From: Pythium myriotylum
Lineage: Eukaryota > Oomycota > Peronosporomycetes > Pythiales > Pythiaceae
NCBI GenBank assembly: GCA_023091665.1
Contig: JALJCQ010000011.1
Span: 1,922,001-1,986,000, forward strand
DNA length: 64,000 bases
Direction: 5' to 3'
Each line of letters begins with the position of its first letter. Position 1 is the stretch's first letter. The notes below the pieces were generated by a model. It made no database searches. It was not told the origin of the DNA and worked only from the letters and a program-made list of their open reading frames with translations. This document shows, one piece after another, positions 19,096 to 32,433 of the stretch. The position numbers were made by a program, and so were the translations under genes.

Positions 19096-20475
19096 ATGGC
19101 GGATGGAGTGCCGACCGAGTGCGCGCGCGTCCTGCGCGGCCACCACGGCCCCGTGAACGCCGTGCGCTTTAATGGTGAGAAGCTTGTGCCTCTGGTTCCC
19201 CAACTGCGAAGTTTGCAGCGACGCTGAGTGCATCGTGTGATGCTCAGAGAAGGGAACGTACGTCATGACGTGTGGCCAAGACAAAACTATCCGCCTCTGG
19301 AACCCGCATCGCGATGGACTCGACGCAAAAGGGGAAGGTTTGCTCGTCAAGACGTACCAGGGACGACACGGCTACGATGTGCAAGATGTCGCCATGTACG
19401 TGGCTGGATGAGGAGTCCAATAATGGGTGAAACAAGATGTTGATCCGGTGATCAGCTCTCAGGACAATGGGCAGTTCGCGTCGTGCGGCCGCGACAAGGC
19501 CGTGTTTCTGTGGGATGTTCCTACAGGAAAAGTGATCCGCAAGTTTGAAGGCCACGAGCATGTACCTGGCACTGGAGATCTTTGATATGTACTCTTGCTA
19601 AGGTGGCTCTCGTGTCCGTAGAGCATCAACTGCGTGCGATACAACAACGACTCGTCCGTGCTTTTGTCCGCTTCGTATGACAAGACCGTGCGCGCATGGG
19701 ATATCAGGTAAAAGCTGCATGCAAGCAAGCTCAGCCTTGTTTTCTATGGCCTCACGTTCCGTCTGTACATCTTCCAGAGCCAGAAACTCGTTTGCGCCGA
19801 TTCAGATCTTGGATGAGTTCAAGGACAGTGTGACGTCGCTCATCGTCTCCGGGCATGAAATCATTGCTGGGTTCGTCATCCGAAAGGGCACGCATTCTGC
19901 AACGACTAACGTTCACTATTTATCGTGCTTAGCTGCGTCGACGGACTCGTGCGGACGTTCGATCTCCGAGCTGGTATGGTCTATCGGGACAACATTGAAG
20001 GTGAGGTCGAATTTGGCTGAAGAAAAGCGAAAGCGAAAGACTGAAATAACAGCCGTGAAATGTGCAGAGCCCGTGATTTCGGTGGCACGATCTCCTGACG
20101 GGCGACAACTTCTCGCGAGTGCACTGGACGGAGCTATACGGTTGATCGACAGAGCCACTGGCAACGAGCTGAAGAAGTACGTTTCATTCTTGCATCCAAA
20201 CTGCTGGGAATATTCAAGTTGACAACATTACCTGTAGATATCGTGGCCATCGCATGGACGAGTACAAGATCGAGTGCGCGTTCTCGAACGACGGAGCCTA
20301 CGCACTGAGCGGCTCGGAGGACGGAGACGTATACCACTGGGATGTCGTCAGTGCCCGCATGAGTCGATTCCACGCGCACGGCAAGCCGCTGCGTGCGCTA
20401 GCCTACCATCCTGAGGATTCCATGCTGATCACAGCGTGTATGGCTGGATCTGTGAAAGTCTGGACCGGCAAATAG
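19096..20475 (+). CDS. WDR83: WD40 protein WDR83/MORG1
   Basis: Eight exons (19096-19174, 19248-19395, 19456-19561, 19622-19707, 19778-19870, 19933-20000, 20068-20176, 20238-20475) join to 308 codons. All introns are GT-AG and 54-73 bp long. The protein is a seven-blade WD40 propeller. It begins LRGHHGPVNAVRF and includes TCGQDKTIRLWNP, SCGRDKAVFLWDV, SASYDKTVRAWDI and SGSEDGDVYHWDV. Length, repeat order and the LDEFKDSV/HEIIAG segment fit WDR83 (MORG1). That scaffold is known in MAPK signalling and associates with the spliceosome. It is the second most intron-rich gene of the window for its size. It converges on RTF2 with a 56-bp gap. Confidence 0.88.
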
Positions 20476-20531
20476 TAGCTACTCTGTAAATGACGTACTG
20501 TTGTATATTTATTCAGGCACTGTGTCTCGCT

Positions 20532-21353
20532 CTACGAGAGACTGTATCGCATCCCGCCGACTGTCATGAGCAACTCGTTCGCTGTCGGTTTCTTTTCCGA
20601 CTTGTCCTTCGCGAAAAGCGACGCAAAGACCTTGTTCTTGGCCTTGGCTTCCTCGATCGCAGCCGCAGCTTCCTTCGCGATCGCCGCTGTCGCTGCAGGT
20701 TTCTCGCTTCGCGCGCGGTCGTCGCTCTTGTGCTTTTTCTCCTTTCGCTTGGATGACGCGTCGCCCTCATCGTCGCCACGCTCGTGGCGCTTCTTGTCGC
20801 CCTTCTTCTTGCCTTCTTTCTTCTGCTGCTTCTCTGTGGCCTTTCGCTCCAACAGACTTTTCTGTGCGTCTGCGTAGAGCTCTTCGGACGGGAGCAGCGC
20901 CACGATCTTGGCTCCTTCGATCGCCTTGCCACACGCGAGGCACTCGCTTGTCGTCACTTCCTTCATCGACCGCTCCGAGACGACGCAGCCGCACGACCAG
21001 ACCACGACGAACGGCTGCTTGCCGTTGAACTCGACCATCGTGATGGGACAGACGAACGCGCCGTCGCCCTGCGTCGAGAACCGGCAGGTCACGACGTCCT
21101 TGAGCGACGAGACGTGCTGGAACTTGTCGGGCACGGTCTTGGCCAGCAGGTGCTCGAGCAGCGCCTGCTTGTTGTAGAGGTTGCCGAGCTCGCAGGCGAC
21201 GACGGGCGCCTGCAGCGGCTCGCCCGAGATCGCGCAGGTGGTCGCGCGCTCCGCACGGCGCGTCTCTTGGTCCACTTTCTCGCTGCGCCCTTTCTGATTC
21301 GCGTGGCGCATGAACTTGCGCTTCACGGCGACGACGCCGCCATCGTTGCCCAT
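20532..21353 (-). CDS. RTF2: replication termination factor 2 homologue
   Basis: One exon encodes 273 residues starting MGNDGGVVAVKRKFMR, close to the conserved N-terminus of the RTF2 family (MG-DGG). A first half-RING follows (CAISGEPLQAPVVACELGNL). A second one holds FVCPITMVEFNGK, SCGCVVSERSMKEV and CLACGKAI. The C-terminal half is lysine-rich and disordered, with nuclear-localisation-like basic clusters. RTF2 proteins act at stalled replication forks and in pre-mRNA splicing. The gene converges on WDR83. Confidence 0.92.
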   Translation of the reverse strand: MGNDGGVVAVKRKFMRHANQKGRSEKVDQETRRAERATTCAISGEPLQAPVVACELGNLYNKQALLEHLLAKTVPDKFQHVSSLKDVVTCRFSTQGDGAFVCPITMVEFNGKQPFVVVWSCGCVVSERSMKEVTTSECLACGKAIEGAKIVALLPSEELYADAQKSLLERKATEKQQKKEGKKKGDKKRHERGDDEGDASSKRKEKKHKSDDRARSEKPAATAAIAKEAAAAIEEAKAKNKVFASLFAKDKSEKKPTANELLMTVGGMRYSLS

Positions 21354-21649
21354 GGTGGTTCGTTCGGATTGCTGGGTGTGCTGGAAGATGGAAAGGTCTC
21401 AGGTAAGTTAACGGTTACGATGTGTAACCTGGTTATGCGCTACTGAGGAGCTCTTTGTCGAAATAGTGGCCCCCTGCACTGTCTCTTCTGGGTTGACATG
21501 GCTACACTTTTGCGCAAACGATCTTTGATGGAATGTGAGGGAGGAGAAAGTGGATTCGTGGGCGGAGAAAGCCGCCTTAGTAAATTCGGTGGATGCGCGA
21601 GACGACTAGAAGAGTAGAGAGAGAGAGAGAGAGAGAGAAAGTAGTGGGC
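21354..21649. other. spacer RTF2 / argininosuccinate synthase with GA repeat
   Basis: This spacer is upstream of RTF2 and downstream of argininosuccinate synthase. It contains a pure GA microsatellite at 21616-21638. No gene is seen. Confidence 0.6.
21616..21638. repeat. GA microsatellite
   Basis: An uninterrupted alternating AG run of about 23 bp lies just after the argininosuccinate synthase stop codon. Confidence 0.85.
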
Positions 21650-22583
21650 TTACTGCTTGCTGGCGACTCGGCGGTTCCAGGCCTTGAGGCGCGTCGCGTT
21701 GATGCGGATGAAGCCCTGCGAGTCGGCCGGGTTGTAGTCGAAGTGGGCGCCGCCGCCCTCCTGGTCCATGCTCGCGAGGTCGGCACTGTAGAGTGCAAAC
21801 TCCGAGTGGCGGCCGATGACCGTGACGTTGCCCTTGTAGAGCTCCAGGTGCACGTAGCCCGTGATGTTCTGCTGCGAAAAGTCGATCGCGTGCTTGACGA
21901 ACTCCATCTCCGGCGCGAACCAGAAGCCGTTGTACGTGAACTCGGCGAACTTGGCCGAGAGGCCGTCGCGGAGCTTCATGACCTCGCGGTCCATGCAGAG
22001 ACCCTCGAGGTCGAGGTGAGCCTCACGGAGGATGGTGCCGCCGGGGGTCTCGTAGACGCCGCGCGACTTGATACCGACGAAGCGGTTCTCGACAATGTCG
22101 ATACGGCCGATGCCGTGCTTGCCCGCGAGGCGGTTGAGCTCGAGGAAGAGCTCGAGCGCGCCCGTGAGCTCCGGGGTGTTGGCCGTGAGGTTGGTGACGC
22201 CGACCGGCACGCCCTTCTCGAACGTGATGCGGATCTGCTCAGGCTCGTTCGGCGCGTCCTTGGGGTCGACGGTCATCTTGAACATCTCCTTCATCGGCGC
22301 GGTCATGGGGTCCTCGAGCATGCCAGCCTCGTAGCTCGTGTGGTAGAGGTTCTCGTCCACACTGTAGGGCGCCTTGGGCGTCGCGTCGACCGGGATGTTC
22401 TGCTCCTTGGCGTAGTTGAGCAGGTCCTGGCGGCCCTTGAACTGAGCGATGAACTCGGCGTCGCGCCACGGGGCGATCGTCTTGAGCGTGGCGTCCAGCG
22501 CCTGCGCGCAGAGCTCGAATCGCACCTGGTCGTTGCCCTTGCCCGTGGCGCCGTGGGCCACGTACTTGGCGCCCTCGGCCTGC

Positions 22584-22615
<32 letters not shown>

Positions 22616-22915
22616 GCGCGCGAGCGACGTGCCGAGCAGGTAGCGCGACTCGTAGATGGCATTCGCTTTGACGGCCTCGAAGATGTAGTGCTTGACGAAC
22701 TCCTCTCGGAGATCCTCGATGTAGACCTTCTTGGCGCCGAGCGAGAGCGCCTTCTCCTTGACCTTGGTGTAGTCCTCGCCGTGCTGGCCCACGTTGGCGC
22801 AGTAGCAGATGACCTCGAAGCCCTTGTTCACGAGCCACTTGAGGATGATGGACGTGTCGAGGCCGCCGCTGTAGGCGAGCACGACCTTGTCTCCGGGCTT
22901 GGCTTGGACGCTCAT
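21650..22915 (-). CDS. ASS1: argininosuccinate synthase
   Basis: One exon encodes 421 residues. The N-terminal AYSGGLDTS is the PP-loop of the ATP pyrophosphatase fold. [17 protein letters not shown] and KNG-like substrate loops follow, and the length is that of type I argininosuccinate synthases. The enzyme condenses citrulline and aspartate with ATP in arginine synthesis. The ATG at 22915 is chosen because [18 protein letters not shown] is the expected N-terminus. The frame stays open for 111 more codons upstream (to 23248), but that part has no targeting-like composition and is probably leader. A 562-codon antisense frame here is a shadow. Confidence 0.96.
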
Positions 22916-24969
<2,054 letters not shown>

Positions 24970-25196
24970 TCAACGATCGGCGGCTTGCGATGTGAAACTC
25001 CTCACGAGGGTCGTTTATAGTTGGTGCCGGAGCCACACATCAACGAAAAGCGTTCCAACGCGATCTTCGTGATGAAGTAATCGCCAGTTGAAGCAAAGGG
25101 AGGCTCTCATTGGTGGAAAAGAGCAACAGGTGGGACATGTCCACCGTACCGGTATCACTAGTACGGTACCGGTGGGAACGAAGGCACTGGGATACC

Positions 25197-25211
25197 GACA
25201 CAAATTGTGTC
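25197..25211. promoter_or_regulatory. GACACAA/TTGTGTC inverted repeat upstream of formaldehyde dehydrogenase
   Basis: Arms GACACAA and TTGTGTC flank one A, 240 bp upstream of the ADH5-like start. A half site TGACACAATTTG recurs at 25228-25239. It looks like a dimeric regulator site, but this is inference. Confidence 0.4.
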
Positions 25212-25525
25212 ACCGACCCACAACTGTTGACACAATTTGGGGCAAACGTTACGTTGGCTTCAAGCTTCTCGTGTGCGCCTAGTGGATAGCCGCGAAAACG
25301 TCCACCCGTCGGAAAGACGACGACATCACGTGTGTGCTGTACCGTAGGCAGGAGGTTTCGAAAAATAAGGCTGACGTCCAAAGGTCGTCGCCAAAGAAAT
25401 CGACGAGCACGACAGCGGGAGAACGAGCTTATTCCGATCGCCCCCCGTGGCGAAAAGGACACGAAGACAAGCACGCACGAGAGGTGGTCCACAGACGGTC
25501 GATACCGCAGCCGCGAACGTGGATG

Positions 25526-25533
25526 TATAAATA
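25526..25533 (+). promoter_or_regulatory. isolated TATAAATA box
   Basis: A canonical TATA box word on the plus strand. I can find no gene immediately downstream of it, so its role is unclear. Confidence 0.25.
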
Positions 25534-25855
25534 GTAGAGGCCGAGCAGCTCTCCGCGAACGCTTCTGCCCGCGGTCACGCACGCAACCGACTCAACACAC
25601 AATCGCGCACCGTTCGCGAACGAGCCACGTGACAGGCTGCGACGAATCACCACATCAGATCGCGTCCGTGGATTTACCGAATTCACGGGCTGTGACACAC
25701 TCACAGGCTTCTCCGGGCCCACAAGATCGAAGCTGGGTGTCGGACAACGCTGTTGGACTCTAAGATGCAGTTCGATGCCACGACAGGATAGAGTTACTTC
25801 TGCCGCGCCACCTGTAACTGCGGAACGCGCAGAGAAAGTACATAGGGATGTGTGA

Positions 25856-26197
25856 ATCTTATTTGGGCTCAACGGATTTGACCAGCAAGCGGGTTGGACG
25901 CATCACGTTGCACAGCCATTTGCGTTGCTCTTCAAGGACTTTTCTCCGTCCCTGACACCAGTTTCCACTCCCCATAATGATTTCTTCAGCAATACGGAAA
26001 GTGTATGTACACTGAAAAGGGCGGAAGATACTGTACAGTACGGCAGAGGGAGGTATCTGCGGAACTTAGTTGAAGAGCGCCCACGAAAAGGCGATATTCG
26101 GATTGTGGCAAATTTTGCTCCGATTGAGAATCCAGTACAACAGGACGAAATCCCAAAAGCCTTGTCATCTCCTGGCTCGTCTCTTCTTGGCGGCTAG
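25856..26197 (+). pseudogene. open frame without start codon, possible gene fragment
   Basis: The plus strand is open for 113 codons plus stop. The composition is unusually protein-like, for example GLNGFDQQAGWTHHVAQPFA and NLVEERPRKGDIRIVANFAP, but there is no in-frame ATG. It may be a terminal exon whose 5' part I cannot see, a decayed fragment, or chance. The opposite strand (25986-26342) also has a plausible frame, which weakens the case. No family is recognised. Confidence 0.2.
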
Positions 26198-28036
26198 GGT
26201 TGACATAAACATTCTTGCGAAGCGTTGCCTCTGGCTCGTCTGCAATGCTTCCACTCCTCCGACGCACAAGAAACTGCCAACGTGTTAAAACCTCTTGTTC
26301 CCCATCGCAGCACCTCGAAGAACAAAGGTTGGAAAGGACCATCTGCGCAAGTTTAGACAGGCCAAAAGGCTGTGTGAGAAGCGTAACATATCGCTAAGGC
26401 TTGAATCGAGTCAAGGAGTTCCTTGAATTGTCGCCGACTTAACGGGCCAACATCGTTGATGGTGCGGTACGTGAATCGCTGACTCGTCTTGGACGCATGC
26501 ACCAGAACAAGAGCGCGAGGATGCACGACTATCACTATTATATGCAGCTGCACTCGGCCGCGGACGCCCATGCCTTACCGCGGCGAGGTCTTGGTCTGTG
26601 ATTCGTTTTTCTCTGTGACAATCGACGGAGAATCCATCGATGTTTGTTTCGTGCAGGCAAACTGCCACAGAACCAGATGGGTATCACATAGTTTTGTTCT
26701 TCGAGCACTTTTACGAGACGATTTTTTTCGCCCTCGAGTCTCCCTCTCTCGCTGCAACCGATCCTCGCTACTGTAAGGCTGGGTAGGACACGCAAAACTT
26801 GGAACACTCATCAGAATACAGTAATGTAGGGGTGTGACTGTGTCTTGAATCCAACGTCGATCACGCACGTTGCAGTCGCCAGGCGCGGGACATCGACGAG
26901 CTGCGATACATGGCGTACATCTGTTGGAGTTTGCTCGCGCGTGTCGAGTTCGCGGACCGCGTGAGGCATCGGCGTTGGCTTCCAAGGCAATTTCACGACG
27001 AGTTGCTGCAAACCAGTTGGTTCTCGAGTGTGTGGCTCCAAGCGCTCGGCTGTCTTGTCGTCGTCGGTGACGCGGCTCTTCTGCAGCCACCTTCACACAT
27101 TCACTCATGCCGTTGGTCTGAGTTTGCTTCTCGGCGCATCCGCTCGAAGGAAGAAAGGGGGAGGGGCAACCCTCGAGCAGGAGGAGTGACATCCAACGGG
27201 CAAGCGCAAGCTTATTGGGACCAGGGCAGAGGGGCGAGGAGGAGGAGGGGGCGACCAAGCAGGGCCAGCCGCTCTCACCAAGTGCACGCACAGCCTTTGC
27301 CCCACCCAACCGTGTGGAGTAGTGAAAAAGACAAACACAGATATAAGCCCGCGTCTCGTAAAAAGCTGTCATCCTCGGATTTTCTGCCAGCTTTGTTTTT
27401 TGGTTTCTTGAGGCCGAGTGACGCGGCCGGTGGATCGCTCGCATTTTCCTTTCTTTCGTCGGCTCGGTCGCTTGCTGGTTGGCGCGCGCTGAGTCTGCGG
27501 CAACAGGGTTGGGTGCCGTGCGTCCGGTCTCTCGCCGGATACAACACCCCGACGATTGGCGAGCCTGGTCTGCGTCCGCGCCAATTCAAGTTGTTCCAGC
27601 GTCATCCCCAAGCCGGGCGACGAGTGTTCGTGAGTCGCCGCGGTCCGCCGCATCCGACCAGGTCAGAAGCCCACACCACAGCACAGCAGACCACGGCGAC
27701 GCCACTCGCCCACTTGGTCTCGCATCCCCACGTGCAAAGAGCGGACGGCGCGAGGTCGCGACAGGACCCGAGTCGAGTCGCGGGAGCAACGTTACGCTCG
27801 TGCACCAAGAGCAGCAGCCGGAACGCCATCCCCCACTCTCCATCTCTCCTGCTCGGGCGCACAGTCTCCCGTTCTGTTGGCGAATTTTTTTGTGTCTCGC
27901 CGCCAGAACCGAAACAGCAACCAACCGCGCCGCCGTGGGCTTTTGGATTTCTGTGTCGCGGGATCTGTGTCCACCCACGTCCGGAGAACGGTTCCCGTCG
28001 GAAGAGCCCACATCCCAATTCTTTGAACCGACCCGC

Positions 28037-29710
28037 ATGTTGATCGCCATGGCCAACTACCCGAGCGAGTACGAGTACCCGCCGCCGCCGCACCCCATGG
28101 CCGCCGCGCCCATGCGGCCCACGCTCGACGTCTACTACCCGCCCACGCACCAGGCGCCGGCCTTCCACGCCGCGTCGGCGTCGCCGTCGCCGCAGCACGC
28201 CTACTACGTCGCGCCGCAGCACCACTACCTCCAGCACTACGCCTCGACGCCCTCGGCGCTCGCCTCGGCCTCGACGCTCAAGCGCAAGATGTCGGGCTCG
28301 AGCGTCGCCACGACGCCCGCCGCCGCCTCCACGCCCGGCCACAGCGGCGCCTCGCCCAGCGCGCTCGCGCACGACAAGCTCTGCGACCTCTGCCACCACC
28401 CGGACCCGATCCTCTTCTCGGCCAAGTGCGGCCACCTCTTCCACTCGCGCTGCGTGCACGTCTGGCCGCTCCACCAGTGCCCCGTGTGCCACGGCGAGCT
28501 CGCCCACGTGAGCCTGCTGCGGATAGACATGAACGAGCAGATCGAGACCCGCAGCGGTAAGTGGACCCGCGCCGAGGAAAAGTTCATCGAGATCATCCTC
28601 CAGGAGTTCGACCGCAACTGCCTCCCGCTCTCCAACGGCACGCCCGTGCGCCTCGTGCTCGCCAAGCTGCTCAACTGCTCGACCATGCGCCTCTCGAAAA
28701 AGTTCCAGAAGAACGCGCTCGGCAAGCGCACGTTCCGCATCCCCAAGCCCGCCAAGGGCCTCGTGGCCATCGAGTTCAACGCCGACGAGCACGTCATGCG
28801 CGAGAAAGAGTTCTCGCGCCTCGAGACCATCTTCCGCCACGAGCTCGTCGAGCAGTTCCGCCGCGAGAACAACACGGACGAAGGCGCCTACGTCGAGACC
28901 ATGAACCTGCGCAAGGCCGTCAAGCAGTTCTGGGTCGCCAACTTTCTCAAGTTCGCCGTCGTCATCGGCCAGCCCGTCGAAGGACTCGACATCTCGGACG
29001 CCAAGAAGAAGAAGCTCGCGCTCCAGATGCTGCGCGACGGCCAGTACGACGCGCTGCTCTCGTGGCACGGCGCCGCGGCCTGCTCGCCCTCGCGCGCGCT
29101 GCCTTCGCGCGACCACCACGCGCCCCACTGGTCCGGCGCCTACGCCAACCCGGCCGTGCACCACGCCGACATGGACTACCAGCCCGTCAAGAAGCAGCGC
29201 ACGCCCGAGACGCTCGCGCGCCTCCAGATCTCCGAGGCGCCGCCGCACTTTGACATGCACGCCGCGCCGCCGCACCACAGCGTGCAGGCCTACGAGTACG
29301 GCCGCATGAGCTACGGCTCCCACTACGAGCACAGCGGGTACGCCAACTACGCGCCGGTCAAGCAGGAGCGAGACAGCTACGACAGCCTCGTTCACTCGCC
29401 GCCGCAGCAGCACCAGCAAGTGCAGCCCTACCCGGAGCCGCCGACCGCCCATGAGCTCACGTCGTACGCCGACCGCCAGGCCGCGAGCGTCGCCATGACC
29501 CACGCCGGCTACCGCACCACGACGACCACGTCGGCGCCCATGGCCGACGCCTCGTTCCACAGCATGGCCCCCGAGCACCACCCGGCGAGCGGCGAGCCGG
29601 CTCCAGCCGGGAACCCGTGGGACGGGCTCCTCGAGGAGATCTCGACCGAGCCGCAGCAGCACGTCGTGGACCCGTCGCTCCAGGCCTGGTCCAACCTGAG
29701 CATGATGTAG
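28037..29710 (+). CDS. RING-finger protein with a conserved W-x-EE / MRLSKKF domain
   Basis: One exon encodes 557 residues. The N-terminal 110 residues are Pro/His/Ala/Tyr-rich. Residues 116-155 form a RING: CDLC, then KCGHLFHSRC and CPVC. At about 174-232 a second domain begins KWTRAEEKFIEIILQEF and holds LPLSNGTPVRLVLAKLLNCS and MRLSKKFQK. I associate this Trp-Glu-Glu / PMR[IL]SKKF pattern with a domain common in stramenopile proteins of unknown function. The helix-rich, basic form suggests DNA or protein binding. The C-terminal 240 residues are low-complexity with His/Gln/Pro. The likely role is an E3 ligase or regulator in the nucleus, by inference. The ATG is chosen because the upstream 186 codons in frame are Arg/Ser-rich and leader-like. 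Confidence 0.7.
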   Translation: MLIAMANYPSEYEYPPPPHPMAAAPMRPTLDVYYPPTHQAPAFHAASASPSPQHAYYVAPQHHYLQHYASTPSALASASTLKRKMSGSSVATTPAAASTPGHSGASPSALAHDKLCDLCHHPDPILFSAKCGHLFHSRCVHVWPLHQCPVCHGELAHVSLLRIDMNEQIETRSGKWTRAEEKFIEIILQEFDRNCLPLSNGTPVRLVLAKLLNCSTMRLSKKFQKNALGKRTFRIPKPAKGLVAIEFNADEHVMREKEFSRLETIFRHELVEQFRRENNTDEGAYVETMNLRKAVKQFWVANFLKFAVVIGQPVEGLDISDAKKKKLALQMLRDGQYDALLSWHGAAACSPSRALPSRDHHAPHWSGAYANPAVHHADMDYQPVKKQRTPETLARLQISEAPPHFDMHAAPPHHSVQAYEYGRMSYGSHYEHSGYANYAPVKQERDSYDSLVHSPPQQHQQVQPYPEPPTAHELTSYADRQAASVAMTHAGYRTTTTTSAPMADASFHSMAPEHHPASGEPAPAGNPWDGLLEEISTEPQQHVVDPSLQAWSNLSMM

Positions 29711-30114
29711 GCCCCTCCTGCGAAGCAAGCAGGCCGGCCGACTCCGTCCCAATTGAGTTATTTTCATCAAGTCGCCAAGTGGAAGCGCACTTGTCTGCCA
29801 TCGAGAGGACCGCCCTCTCTCTCGTGAGTGTCCGACATGGAGAGTGTCCATTTTGTCGCGTCGTTCGTGCCGTGTAAGTGTGCACCAGCATCGTATTAGG
29901 GCAAAGCTATGATCGCGCCGGCAGCTCCGCCGGCGCCGACCAGTTTCCAGGCATATTTAAAGTCCTATTATTTTTTTTTCGCTTTCGATTATTGTGGAGT
30001 CAAATTATAATGTTCAAGTCGCACTTGGGGTTGCACCGTCGTTTGGAAATGTTGCTGGAAGGTCGCTCGAACAGGATTCTGGTGATGACCTGCCGCGCTG
30101 TGTGTGGATCAAAA
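29711..30114. other. spacer RING gene / TTC38-like gene
   Basis: This 404-bp spacer is AT-richer towards its right end, with a T10 run at about 29970. No gene or RNA is seen. Confidence 0.55.
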
Positions 30115-32433
30115 ATGGCGCTCGCGATCTCGCGGCTCCGCGCGGCGTCGCGGCCGGCGCTCCACGCGCGGCGCTCGCTGTCTCTGCTAAGTACGATCTT
30201 CGGCATCGGCGAGTTCGAGGGCGAGCGCAACCAGGCGCTGCGCGGCTCGACCAGCAAGAGCCACGCCTACAACCTCGCGCTGCTCGAGGTCTCTGTCGCG
30301 GCTCTCCGCCTTCCGCAGGCCCAGCGCTCGCACGCGTCGAACTGACTCGGCTCTGCATTGGTGATTAGTACGTGGGCATGAACGCGCACCCCAAGTCGCG
30401 GCTGGAGAAGGTGCGTAGCTCGTGAGCAGCGCGCGCGCACGAGGCCGTGAGAAAGTGCGGCTTTTTTTTTTTTCAAATTAACGTCTCTTGTGGTGGCGAC
30501 AGGTGCTCGAAGACGACAGCAAGTTCCTCATGGGCCACGTGCTCGTGGCCGCGAGCCAGTGCATATCGCCGATGGTGCACCAGGACTCGCTGGACGCGAC
30601 CATGCGACTCGAGGTCGCCCGAGCGCTGAGCGAAGACGGTGCGGCGAGCTCTTGCGTTGGGCTCGGTGGGGCGTTGCGCTGAACTGCGAGTGGTTGGTGG
30701 TGTCCAGATAAGACGACGCCGAACGAGAAGCTCCACGTCGCGGCGCTGGACGCGGTCGTGTACGGTCGATACCGCGAGGCTGCGGCGGTGTACGAGGCGA
30801 TATTGATACGGGATCCGACGGACCTGCTCGCCCAACGATGCGCCTACGACATTTACATCATGATTGGGTACGAGGGAACTGCCACGACGCTGTCGAAGTG
30901 CCTACTGACTCGGATGGGCTTCATAGGGACTACAAGAACGTTCTGTCGACTGTCACGCGACGATTGCCGTCGTGGTCCCCAAACGATCTTGGTGGGTGGT
31001 GGCCTCGTATTCTTTACTCTTGATTCTTCCTATCTCATGGGGTTGTGATTGCGTAGGTTTCAGCCACTTGCTCGGCATGCAAGCCTATGGTTTGCAAGTG
31101 AATGGGAAGTTGGACGCGGCCGAACTTCTGGCGGAGAAGGCGTTATCGATGAACAGCAATGACCGCTGGGCGTGTAAGTGAGGCCAGTTCTGAGTCCCTA
31201 TCCCTCGGTCGTTGAAACCCCTATGTTGGCATTGTAGTCCACACTGTTCTTCACGTCCTCGAGGCCAGAGGCAATGCCAACCACGGTGCGAGCTACGCGC
31301 TTCAGCACAAAGACGAGTTCGACAATGGCGGTCCGCTTGAGAACCACCTCTACTTCCAGTGGGCGCTGTATCTGCTCGAGATGGGTCGATACGATCGCAT
31401 TGAAAAGTTCCTCGATATCTATATCCTGCCGCGTGGACAGCAAGAGCGCCACTCCATTCGTTCGCTCTGCGACGCCACACAACTTTTCTGGCGGCTTCAC
31501 TTCATCGGAGAAGATGTGACCCAGCTTCAACACCGTCTCTTCGAAGAGTGGCAAGCTGTGTCTGTTGACGAGAAGGAAGGACGGGTAGCTTTGCCAACCA
31601 TGAGCAAGCTGCTTCGCTACGTACGTGCTCGGTGGCTCGATAGACTTGTTTGGACCGGCTTAATAACCCTTGGTATTTTCAGAGCGTGCTCTCGTCGGTA
31701 GACGAAGATGCTGCAAACAACTCGGGGGACAACACCCCTGATGGTGAGTCGAGCTGCTGAGTTGGACATGACAGCGAAATGAACTAACCGAAACCTAGAC
31801 CAACCCGTGGATGTCTTCGAGTTTGAGAAGCACAAGGGCGTCGAGTTGATTCCCTTCAGTTTCCCGCGCCCAGCGAGTACGTTGCCGACCCGTGCAGGGG
31901 AATGACGATCTTCTCTCTAACTTCATTCTATGAAGGCGAACTGAACCAAGTCTACACGGCAGTCTGCCACGGCTTCATGGCCTACTCACAGGTATATTCT
32001 TGCCATCCACCTATCCAAGTCACCTCCTGGATCGACTAAACAGTGAGCTTGATCACACAGGGTCGCTACCAAGACGCTGTCGACGTCCTCATGCCCGTGC
32101 GAGGCAACCTGGACGTGCTCGGAGGCACGCACATCAACCATGAGCTAATTGATCTCCTGCTTGTTGAGAGGTAAGTCCTCTCATCTGCTGTCCATCAAAA
32201 CTCTGTTCGGCCTCACTGACGCGAGTCGTCTCTCTAGTGCTAGTCGCTGCGAAAACCTGCAGCTCGCCAAGCTGCTCCTCAACGAGCGCGTGAGCCTCCG
32301 TCCACAAAGTGCCCAGTCGTGGAACTCGTATTCACGTGTCTTCGCCTCTGCGGGCGACGCGTCGGCCGTGCGTGACGCCCAGAACATGAGCTACGTGCTC
32401 GGACTCGGGCAGGGCGGCAACAAGACCAACTAG
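30115..32433 (+). CDS. tetratricopeptide repeat protein 38-like
   Basis: Twelve exons join to 526 codons with GT-AG introns of 54-92 bp: 30115-30288, 30369-30410, 30503-30638, 30708-30867, 30927-30991, 31057-31173, 31238-31620, 31683-31743, 31799-31876, 31936-31991, 32061-32170, 32238-32433. The order of segments matches the TTC38 family: LRRLPSWSPND-type loop, HLLGMQAYGLQVNGKLDAAE, NSNDRWAFHTVLHVLEARG, then NHLYFQWALYLLEMGRYDR. The C-terminus SELNQVYTAVCHGFMAYSQ and GRYQDAVDVLMPVR is further TPR-like. The exact function of TTC38 is not known. The N-terminus is Arg/Ser/Ala-rich without acids for the first 25 residues, which could be a mitochondrial signal. This is the most intron-rich gene in the window. 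Confidence 0.8.

Noticed and set aside
26575..27444. A 289-codon minus-strand frame in the gene desert
   Set aside because: Cys/Arg/Ser/Thr-rich without hydrophobic periodicity; an overlapping plus-strand frame is equally open, as expected of non-coding sequence.
27479..28036. A 186-codon extension of the RING protein
   Set aside because: Arg/Ser/Pro-rich composition typical of untranslated GC-rich DNA; the plausible start is MLIAMANYPS at 28037.
27602..29851. A 749-codon minus-strand frame opposite the RING gene
   Set aside because: It is Arg/Val/Leu/Gly-rich with no domain, and mirrors the GC-rich third positions of the RING gene. The plus strand has a clear RING and a conserved domain.
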